NCBI RefSeq assembly: GCF_902459535.1
Contig: NZ_LR699553.1
Coordinates: 2,108,001-2,172,000 of the forward strand
Source of the DNA: Paraburkholderia dioscoreae
GTDB taxonomy: Bacteria > Pseudomonadota > Gammaproteobacteria > Burkholderiales > Burkholderiaceae
Length of the DNA: 64,000 nt
Reading direction: 5' to 3'
Part shown: piece by piece, positions 36,994-44,558 of the stretch
Position numbering within the stretch: the first letter of the stretch is position 1
Layout: each line of letters begins with the position of its first letter
The notes under the pieces: generated by a model
What the model saw: only the letters and a program-made list of their open reading frames with translations
Told to the model about the DNA's origin: nothing
The model's database searches: none
Translations under genes and position numbers: made by a program

Positions 36994-37025
36994 GCGGAGC
37001 CTCGATCATTGCGATCGGGCTCCGC
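36994..37025. terminator. hairpin between convergent bceK and gmd
   Basis: GCGGAGCC (36994-37001) pairs with GGCTCCGC (37018-37025) and inside it CGATC with GATCG, loop ATTGC. The stem is long and stable but lacks a T run; it lies where both convergent transcripts should end. Confidence 0.5.
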
Positions 37026-37114
37026 CTCTCCTCGCGTTACGGCATGGCATGAAAGAAGATCCCAGCCGGTGAAGATGCACGACCGCCAGCGCGGCCGCGC
37101 GTTTCCATCGCGAA

Positions 37115-38158
37115 TCAGAACGTCTCGTGATGCTCGTTGCGCCCCAGATCCGCATGAACCATCATGTGGCACAGCTGTTCCAGCGTGGTTGCCGGTTTCC
37201 AGCCGAGCTTCTCGTGAGCCTTGTCCGCGCAGCCGATCAGCAGATCCACCTCGGCCGGGCGATAGAACTTCGGATTCACACGCACCAGTGTCTTGCCGGT
37301 AGCGACATCGATACCGGTTTCGCGCTCTTCCTTGCCCGACCATTCGAGCTGATACCCCGCGGCGGCGAACGCCATGCGCACGAAATCGCGGACCGTTTCG
37401 GTGCGGCCGGTGGCGAGCACGAAGGTGTCCGGCTCGTCGGCTTGCAGCATGCGCCACATGCCTTCCACGTATTCGAGCGCGAAGCCCCAGTCGCGCCTCG
37501 CGCTCATGTTGCCCAGCTCGAGCACGTCCTGCTTGCCGAGCTTGATCTTGGCGACCGTGTCGGTGATCTTGCGGGTGACGAATTCACGGCCACGCAGCGG
37601 CGATTCGTGATTGAACAGAATCCCGCTGCTCGCGAAGAGGCCGTACGACTCGCGGTAATTAATCGTTGACCAGTGCGCGAACAGCTTGGCGACGCCATAC
37701 GGGCTGCGCGGATAGAAGGGCGTGTCTTCGCGTTGCGGCACAGCCTGCACGAGACCGAACATTTCCGACGTCGACGCCTGGTAGTAACGCGTCTTCGGGT
37801 TGAGAATGCGGATGCCTTCGAGCAGATTCAGCGCGCCGATGCCGGTCACTTCGGCGGTCGTCACCGGCTGGTCGAACGAAACGCCCACGAAGCTCTGCGC
37901 GGCGAGGTTGTACAACTCGTCGGCCTGCGCGCCTTCGAGCAGACGCAGCGTCGAACCCAGATCGGTGAGATCGTGCTCGACCAGACGCAGATTCGGATGA
38001 TCGAGCACGCCCAGCTCACGCATGCGCCAGAAATTGACGGAACTCGTGCGCCGGTAGGTGCCGGTCACATGGTAGCCCTTGTCGAGCAGCAGTTTGGTCA
38101 GATAGGCGCCGTCCTGACCGGATACGCCGGTGATGATCGCTTTGCGTGGTTGGCTCAT
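37115..38158 (-). CDS. bceN: GDP-mannose 4,6-dehydratase
   Basis: Converts GDP-mannose to GDP-4-keto-6-deoxymannose, first step to GDP-rhamnose or GDP-fucose. 347 residues, extended SDR. The N-terminal motif is ITGVSGQDGAYLTKLLLDKG and TSEMFG carries the catalytic Thr/Glu. YxxxK is in YGVAKLFAHW, NHESPLRG follows, and RDWGFALEYVEGMW binds substrate. The gene is generally called gmd. No reductase (rmd) or fucose synthase gene is adjacent. Confidence 0.95.
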   Translation of the reverse strand: MSQPRKAIITGVSGQDGAYLTKLLLDKGYHVTGTYRRTSSVNFWRMRELGVLDHPNLRLVEHDLTDLGSTLRLLEGAQADELYNLAAQSFVGVSFDQPVTTAEVTGIGALNLLEGIRILNPKTRYYQASTSEMFGLVQAVPQREDTPFYPRSPYGVAKLFAHWSTINYRESYGLFASSGILFNHESPLRGREFVTRKITDTVAKIKLGKQDVLELGNMSARRDWGFALEYVEGMWRMLQADEPDTFVLATGRTETVRDFVRMAFAAAGYQLEWSGKEERETGIDVATGKTLVRVNPKFYRPAEVDLLIGCADKAHEKLGWKPATTLEQLCHMMVHADLGRNEHHETF

Positions 38159-38306
38159 AGCTTGCCTTCGAGATTGTTAAAAGAAAGAGAAAAAGCAGTC
38201 GCGCCGGTAAAGGCGCATTTCATCGGCACACCCGGAAACACATCTCAGAAGCACGTTCCGCAAGCGCCAAAGGCACCAAAGCGCGAACCACACTTGCAAA
38301 AGCGCT

Positions 38307-39035
38307 TCAGGGCGTGCCGTCCAGCAGCCGCCGCACCAATGGTTCGACGACCTGAAAATCCTGTTCCGCCTTCAGCCGGTACAAACCCGGTTTGGGGTGT
38401 GCACCATCGGACATCAATGTCTTCCAGTCCGGCAGATTGCTGATGTAGGCGAACTGATCGACCAGCGGCACCTGCTGCTCGGCGGCCACGCGGCGCGTCA
38501 TCGCGACCATCGTGGCGAGCCGCGCGTTGAGCCGGTTGTCGGGCATCGGATTCGCGGTCTGCAGAACCGGCTCTTTGCCGAGCGCGCGGGCGGTTTTCAC
38601 GAGCGTCGTCTCGGCCGTGTAGAACTGCTCGGGCGTCTGGTTCTGCATCACTTCGTTGATGCCGTAGTTGATCAGCACGATCTGCGCGGGCGAGGCGGCG
38701 AGCCGTTCCTGCCAGGGCAGGCCGGCCGTCGGCCCGGCGCGGCGATTGCCCGTGCCGTCGCGCAGTTGCGCCGCCATCGTGTTGCCCACGCCATAGTTCG
38801 TGATACGCACCCGTTCGCCGTGGCGCGACTGCAGTTCGTCTTGCAGATAGGACACCGCGTTTTGCGCCTGCGGGCCGCAATGGCCGTCGCTGCAGGTAAT
38901 GCCGAGCGTGGTCGAATCGCCGTAGGCCTCGATCAGCACCTGTGTTTGTGGGCCCGGGCCCACGGCGATCGCGACCGGCGCAAGCATTGACGCTGCCGCC
39001 CACACGCTGGCAGCGAGCCATGCACGGCGTTTCAT
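38307..39035 (-). CDS. exported SGNH/GDSL-type hydrolase
   Basis: 242-residue esterase or deacetylase. The signal peptide MKRRAWLAASVWAAASMLAPVAIA suggests the periplasm. SGNH blocks: EAYGDSTTLGI (Ser), NYGVGNTMA (Gly), LINYGINEV (Asn) and MSDGAHPKPG (Asp-x-x-His, completing the triad). The ATG overlaps the stop of the upstream acyltransferase gene (ATGA), so the two are made together, suggesting this enzyme trims or transfers O-acyl groups on the exopolysaccharide. That role is inferred from context only. Confidence 0.8.
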   Translation of the reverse strand: MKRRAWLAASVWAAASMLAPVAIAVGPGPQTQVLIEAYGDSTTLGITCSDGHCGPQAQNAVSYLQDELQSRHGERVRITNYGVGNTMAAQLRDGTGNRRAGPTAGLPWQERLAASPAQIVLINYGINEVMQNQTPEQFYTAETTLVKTARALGKEPVLQTANPMPDNRLNARLATMVAMTRRVAAEQQVPLVDQFAYISNLPDWKTLMSDGAHPKPGLYRLKAEQDFQVVEPLVRRLLDGTP

Positions 39036-40141
39036 GCGCGGCTTTGCGGCGCTTGCGGCGCGGTGCTCACGCCGCCGGCCGCGGTCTGCGAATGTGTCTG
39101 TGTCTGCGCATTCGTCTTGCCCGCCGAGCCGAAAATCAGGCGCTTCTCGAACGCGAACCATGTGATGGTGGCGTAGACCAGCGTGATCGCGAGTGCCAGC
39201 GCGGCGGTCACATAACGGTTCAGATGCAGCGGCCAAAGCGTGTACAGCACGCTCAGGTGAATCAGATAGATCGTGTAGCTGATGGTGCCGATATAGACCA
39301 GCACGGGGTTGCACAGCAGCCGTTTGACGATGCCCTTGCTTTGCAGGGCGATGACCACGACGGAAGTACAAAGCACCAACGAAACGCTGTAGAGCCCGGC
39401 GTTCGAGAGCGGCGTATTCGCCGCGCGAAAGCGCGGAAAGTGCAGATGCAGCCAGGCCAGCACCGCCAGCGCCGCGAACAGTCCCACCACCGCGACGCCC
39501 TTGAACGGTTCGAGCGCATTACGGTCACGCCGCACGGCAACCGCGAGCAACGCACCGGCCGCGAGCAGATCCATGCGGAACGGCGTGAGGTAATAGATCG
39601 GCCAGAACGAATCGAACCAGGGCGTGGCTACCGCGCGCAGCACTGGCACCAGCAGGATCAACGCGGTCGCCACGTAGCCGAGCACGCGCTCGGGCAAGAG
39701 CAGGATCACGAATGGCCAGAAAATATAGAACTGCTCCTCGACGGCGAGTGACCACAGCACATTCAGGCTGTCGTGACCGCTCTGATTGAGCGCGTCGCCG
39801 ATATTGGTCGCGAAGAATGCGTACCACTGCCAGTGCTGCGCCCACCCGAAGCCGAACAGAATCGACGACACCACCATCAGCAGCACATACGGCGGCAGGA
39901 TGCGGCGTGCCCGGCGTGCGTAGAAATAGCCGAAATACGACTGCCCGCGCGCCTTGCGTTCGAGCAGGATGCCGGTGATCAGAAAGCCGCTCAGAACAAA
40001 AAACAGATCGACACCCATCCACAGCGGCGCTTTCAGTGCGTGCTGCGCGAATACGGCGAGCACGGCGATGGCGCGCAAGCCGTCGAGCTGCACGATGCGG
40101 CGGGAGTGAGAGGGCGCTAAGGGCAGTGCGCTGGCAGTCAT
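39032..40141 (-). CDS. bceO: membrane O-acyltransferase (acyltransferase-3 family)
   Basis: 369-residue integral membrane protein of the OafA/ExoZ family. It has about ten helices, the conserved His in AVFAQHALKA, WMGVDLFFVLSGFLITGIL, and RRARRILPPYVLLM. It probably adds acetyl groups to lipid-linked or growing polymer. The frame is open to 40360, but MTASALPLAPSHSRRIVQLDGLRA is the natural start. An SGNH hydrolase gene is coupled behind it; in many acyltransferase-3 systems an SGNH domain is fused to the same chain. Confidence 0.88.
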   Translation of the reverse strand: MTASALPLAPSHSRRIVQLDGLRAIAVLAVFAQHALKAPLWMGVDLFFVLSGFLITGILLERKARGQSYFGYFYARRARRILPPYVLLMVVSSILFGFGWAQHWQWYAFFATNIGDALNQSGHDSLNVLWSLAVEEQFYIFWPFVILLLPERVLGYVATALILLVPVLRAVATPWFDSFWPIYYLTPFRMDLLAAGALLAVAVRRDRNALEPFKGVAVVGLFAALAVLAWLHLHFPRFRAANTPLSNAGLYSVSLVLCTSVVVIALQSKGIVKRLLCNPVLVYIGTISYTIYLIHLSVLYTLWPLHLNRYVTAALALAITLVYATITWFAFEKRLIFGSAGKTNAQTQTHSQTAAGGVSTAPQAPQSRA

Positions 40142-40803
40142 GAACCGTCCATGGTGTGAAGCGGATGGGCCGGGCGAAGCGTCGCGCGAGGCTTGCGGAG
40201 AACAGGCGCGCTCGCTTCGCGTCGCAACGGAAGTGCAATCGATTCTAGGGAAAATAAAATCGTGAAAAAACGGGAATGAATTGGATAAATGAATCAGATT
40301 GCAACAGGGTGTTTCGTTATCCATTCGCAATGAATTTTTATGGTTGCGCCGAATGGACATGGGATATGTAATAAGTGCGGATCACGCGACGGGAGATCGG
40401 TAAGGATGATGCAAAGAGCGCTCGGCGCCGCACATCGAAGATGATTTCGTTTTAATCGATTTTTAAATCAGTTTCTTTCACGTCGCTTAAAGCACCGAAT
40501 ATTTTTGAATTATTTTCGATTTTCGTCGCGGTGTTTTTTCCGCGTAATGTGAGCCGTGCGGATTGGGTGGCCAAGGACGGCGCGTGGGTTCGCGCGTCGC
40601 GTGACCACCGGACTCGCGGCAGCCGTTGTGCCGACGCGCTGCCTCGCCCCCGTCCTCGCACGAATCTGCCTCATGTCCTTGCATGGCTTCTAGCAATTTG
40701 CATCATGGGATCGACTGCGATTCGAACCGTCATTTCACCGGCTTATGCAGCCGCGCGAGTCTCGTTGCCCGCGCGCGGCGCGGCGCTGATTGGAGGAAAT
40801 ACC
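40142..40803. other. AT-rich divergent control region between bceO and the beta-propeller gene
   Basis: About 660 bp; 40240-40560 is markedly AT-rich. The propeller frame stays open back to 40531, but the TTG at 40804 with its perfect ribosome binding site is preferred, leaving this stretch non-coding. No promoter could be fixed with confidence. Confidence 0.5.
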
Positions 40804-43005
40804 TTGCCCCGTTTCACGTTCAAAAGCTGGCTCGCCGTATTTGCGTGCGCTGCGGGACTGACCGCGGAATCGGTCAGTTTCACGGTTCATGCGGAAACCG
40901 CGTTGAACGCGAAAACGTCATGGATCGGCAATACGTTTGGTTTCGGCGACGGCACCTGGGCGCAGATCAACATCACCGCTATTGCGGTGTCGCCCGACGG
41001 CAAGGTCTATACGAACGCGCCGTGGGACGAAAGTGGCGCGGAAGCGAGCGTGTATCAGAACGGCAAGATGCTCGGCTTCGCGGGCGGCACGCACGGCTGG
41101 GGTAACGGCGGCGGCAGCGCGGTCGCGGTGAATCGCAAGTACGCGTTCGTCGCGATCGCGGTCGGCAACGAGAAGGGGCGGCTGGTCGAGCAGGGCGTGT
41201 GGCCGGAGAAGGGCAAGCAGTGGTTCGGCATCTCGCGCCGGCAGATCGCCGATCCGAAACGCGCCGCGCCGTTCCAGCCCGCCGCGAAAAGCGCCGATCC
41301 GCACGCGCAACTGGCGGCCGGCTTCCTGATGATGAACGAAGTGCCCACCGGCACGAGCGCCGAAATCGGCGGCCTCGCGGCGAACGACACCACGCTCTAT
41401 GCGGCCAACACGGCGCGCGATCGTATCGAGGTGTACGACGCGGAATCGATGCAGCAGAAGACCACCTGGAGCGTGCACGAGCCGGGCCGTATTGCGCTGG
41501 CGCCGGACGGCACGCTGTGGGTATTGAGCGGCACGCGCAACGACGCTGCGCCGCGCGTCGAACACTACACGGCAGCGGGCAAGCGCATCGACGAAAACTT
41601 CACGCTGCCTGGCGGAACGATTGCAGTGGATATCGCGGTCGATGCGCAAGGCCGCGTGCTGATCGCCGACAACGGTCCGCGTCAGCAGGTGCTGTATTTC
41701 AGCAGGAATAACGGCCGCTATGCGGAGTCGGGCTCGCTTGGCGAGCGCGGCGGCATTTTCAGCGGCGTCGCCGGCAAACCGGGACCGCAACGGTTCAACG
41801 GACTGACCGGCGTGGGCGTGGATGCGCGCGGCAACGTATACGTGTCGACCAACGGGATCGGTCCGTGTTACGACCCGATCGGCGCGGGACTCGGCGCGAC
41901 GCTCGAAAGCTATGCGCCAGACGGCAAACAGAACTGGCAGCTGCAGGGGCTACTGTTCGTCGACGGCGCGTGGATCGACCCGTCGCGCCCGGACAGCGTC
42001 TATACCGGCAACAAGCGCTTCGAGCTCGATCTGTCGAAACCTGCTGGACAGGACTGGAAATACGTGGGTTTTCTATCGAACCGCTTCAAGTATCCGGACG
42101 ACCCGGTGTTTCACACCGACCAGTATCCGGGCCTGCCGACTGCCCGCAAACTGAAGGGCCGCACCTTCCTGTACCTCACGGATATGTACGCGGACCATCT
42201 GAAGATCTATCGCTTCGATCCGCAGCACGACGGCGAAACGGCAATTCCTTCGGGCTTTATCGCGGGACGTGAGCGCGCGGTGGCCAAGGTGCCGAATGCG
42301 CCGCCGGGCGGCGACTGGATCTGGCGCGATGCGAACGGCGACGGCAGGTTCGACACCGACGAATTCACACTCAACACGACCGGCACCAAGCTCGCCGGCG
42401 GCTGGGGCTGGTGGGTGGACACCGCCGGCGACATCTGGCGCACGCGCGATACGAAGGGCATTTATCGCTTCCGTTTCGGCGGGCTGGATGCGAAGGGCAA
42501 TCCGGTCTACTCGTATTCGAACATGACGCAGTACCCGGTGCCGCAGCCGTTCACGGAACTGCATCGCGCGATCTACGACCCGGACACCGACACCCTGTAC
42601 GTGACGGGCTATACGCCCGACACGCCGGTCGATCGCGGCTTCTGGAAAGAAGTGGGCCGCGTGCTGGTGCGCTACGACAAATGGTCGAGCGGCAATCCGG
42701 TGCAGCGCTATGCGATCACGCTGCCGTGGCAGACGCAGAGCAAACCCATCGCCACCATCATCGGCCTGACGGTCGAAGGGCAATACCTCTTCGGCGTCGA
42801 ACCGGTCGGCGCGGTGCACGTGTGGGACAAGGACAGCGGCAAGGAGATCGGCGTGATCCGGCCGGGCCCGGAAGTGGGGCGCGCGTCGGGCTGGGTGGAT
42901 GTGCCGAACGGCATCAGCGCCGCCAGACGCAGCAATGGCGAGTACCTCGTGTTCGTCGAGGAAGACGCGCGCGGCAAAGTGATGATGTACCGCTGGAAGC
43001 CTTGA
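40804..43005 (+). CDS. large exported beta-propeller (NHL/SMP-30-like) protein of the exopolysaccharide locus
   Basis: 733 residues from TTG 40804, which has GGAGG 7 nt upstream and begins a signal peptide (PRFTFKSWLAVFACAAGL). The mature protein repeats propeller blades: ITAIAVSPDGKVYTNAPW, RIALAPDGTLWVLSG, VDIAVDAQGRVLIADNGP, LTGVGVDARGNVYVSTNGI. WRDANGDGRFDTDEF is an EF-hand-like Ca loop at about 510. The first half resembles NHL or gluconolactonase propellers. Placed between acyltransferase and flippase genes, it may bind or process polymer outside the inner membrane; enzymatic activity is unknown. Confidence 0.75.
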   Translation: MPRFTFKSWLAVFACAAGLTAESVSFTVHAETALNAKTSWIGNTFGFGDGTWAQINITAIAVSPDGKVYTNAPWDESGAEASVYQNGKMLGFAGGTHGWGNGGGSAVAVNRKYAFVAIAVGNEKGRLVEQGVWPEKGKQWFGISRRQIADPKRAAPFQPAAKSADPHAQLAAGFLMMNEVPTGTSAEIGGLAANDTTLYAANTARDRIEVYDAESMQQKTTWSVHEPGRIALAPDGTLWVLSGTRNDAAPRVEHYTAAGKRIDENFTLPGGTIAVDIAVDAQGRVLIADNGPRQQVLYFSRNNGRYAESGSLGERGGIFSGVAGKPGPQRFNGLTGVGVDARGNVYVSTNGIGPCYDPIGAGLGATLESYAPDGKQNWQLQGLLFVDGAWIDPSRPDSVYTGNKRFELDLSKPAGQDWKYVGFLSNRFKYPDDPVFHTDQYPGLPTARKLKGRTFLYLTDMYADHLKIYRFDPQHDGETAIPSGFIAGRERAVAKVPNAPPGGDWIWRDANGDGRFDTDEFTLNTTGTKLAGGWGWWVDTAGDIWRTRDTKGIYRFRFGGLDAKGNPVYSYSNMTQYPVPQPFTELHRAIYDPDTDTLYVTGYTPDTPVDRGFWKEVGRVLVRYDKWSSGNPVQRYAITLPWQTQSKPIATIIGLTVEGQYLFGVEPVGAVHVWDKDSGKEIGVIRPGPEVGRASGWVDVPNGISAARRSNGEYLVFVEEDARGKVMMYRWKP

Positions 43006-43091
43006 TGAGCGAAACATGAGCGCTTCATTCGCATAACCAGGCAACACCAGGCAACCGCAGCCAGGCAACCGTAGACAAACCAGGGCATCCG

Positions 43092-44558
43092 ATGGACAAA
43101 GGCATTCTCAGGAACGTAGCGATCAATTTCTTCGGATTGGTGCTGCCGACTTTCGTCTCGCTCGTGACCGTGCCGTCGTATATCAGGCTGCTCGGCGTCG
43201 AGCGCTACGGCGTAATCAGTCTCGTGTGGACGCTGATCGGCTACTTCGGGATTCTCGATCTCGGCATGAGCATGGCCGCGCAGAATCACATCTCGAAGGC
43301 GCGCGCATCCGGCGACAGGGAAGAGAGCGAGCGCGTGTTCTGGAGCGCGACGTGGCTCAATCTCGCAACCGGCGTGATAGGCGGATTGATCATCTATTTC
43401 GGCGCCTTTCTCTACACCGCGTATTTCACCAAGGTCTCGCCCGAGTTGCAGCACGAGGTGTATATGGCGCTGCCGTGGCTCGCGGTGGCGATTCCGATCG
43501 CCAACGTGTCGTGGGTGTTCGCGGGTGCGATCAACGGCGCAGAACGCTTCGGCGTCTACAACACGAATCAGACCATCGGCACCTTCCTGTTCCAGTTGCT
43601 GCCGCTCGGCGCCGCCCTGTGGATGGGCGCGACCTTGCAGAACGTGCTGGCCGCCGCGGTGTTCGCGCGAATCGTCGCCGCGCTGCTGCTGGGCCGTTCC
43701 GCGCTGAAAGTGCTGGAAATCCGCCGCATTCTGCCGCCGCAGTTCGGCGTGGCGAAAGGGCTGTTCAATTTCGGCGGCTGGATGCTGATTGCGAGCGTCA
43801 CCACCATGATCGCCGACTCGCTCGACCGCGTGATGCTCGGCACGAGTCTCGGCGCGCGTTTCGTCACCTATTACACGGTGCCGCAAAACCTCGTGACGCG
43901 TCTGAACATCGTGCCGACCGCGCTGGTGCGCACGCTGTTTCCGCGGCTCTCCGCAGTCGGCCGTGCCGATGCCGACACCATCACCCGGCAGTCGCTCGAA
44001 TTTCTCAACGGCGTGTTCACACCGGTCGCGCTGGTCGCGATGCTGGTGCTCGAACCGTTCCTGCATCTGTGGGTCGGCAATGAGATCGCCACCGTGGCGG
44101 CGCCGGTGGGCCGCATCATGATCATCGCCGTGTGGCTCGTCGGCCAGGCGAACGTCACGCGGATCCTGATCCAGTCGCAGGTCAATCCGGCCACCGCCGC
44201 GCGCGTCGGTTTGTTCGAATTGCCCCTGTTTGCAGGGGCATTGTGGTTCGGCATCACGCATTTCGGTCTGACCGGCGCGGCAGTGGCCGTGGCCGGCCGG
44301 GCGTTGTTCGACTACGCCCTGTTGCTGCGCCTGTCGGCGATTCACGCGCGGCAGATCGCGCTCGACATGCTCGCCCACCTCGCTTTCCTGCTGGCCAGCC
44401 TGTGGCTTGCCAGTTTTCTGCCGGGTCTCGCGGCGGCGATGGTTGCCGGCGTATTGATGGTGGGCGCGAATGTCGCCTGGTCGATCACCATGACACCCGC
44501 CTTGCGCGATCTTGCGCGTTTACTGCTGTTGCGACTGAATCCGAGGAAAAGCGCATGA
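43092..44558 (+). CDS. bceQ: repeat-unit flippase (Wzx type)
   Basis: 488-residue MATE/Wzx-like exporter with about fourteen membrane segments, opening NVAINFFGLVLPTFVSLVTV and containing LGVERYGVISLVWTLIGYFG, the usual Wzx N-terminal pattern. It moves undecaprenyl-linked repeat units across the inner membrane for the polymerase BceI. The stop codon overlaps the next start as ATGA. Confidence 0.9.
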   Translation: MDKGILRNVAINFFGLVLPTFVSLVTVPSYIRLLGVERYGVISLVWTLIGYFGILDLGMSMAAQNHISKARASGDREESERVFWSATWLNLATGVIGGLIIYFGAFLYTAYFTKVSPELQHEVYMALPWLAVAIPIANVSWVFAGAINGAERFGVYNTNQTIGTFLFQLLPLGAALWMGATLQNVLAAAVFARIVAALLLGRSALKVLEIRRILPPQFGVAKGLFNFGGWMLIASVTTMIADSLDRVMLGTSLGARFVTYYTVPQNLVTRLNIVPTALVRTLFPRLSAVGRADADTITRQSLEFLNGVFTPVALVAMLVLEPFLHLWVGNEIATVAAPVGRIMIIAVWLVGQANVTRILIQSQVNPATAARVGLFELPLFAGALWFGITHFGLTGAAVAVAGRALFDYALLLRLSAIHARQIALDMLAHLAFLLASLWLASFLPGLAAAMVAGVLMVGANVAWSITMTPALRDLARLLLLRLNPRKSA

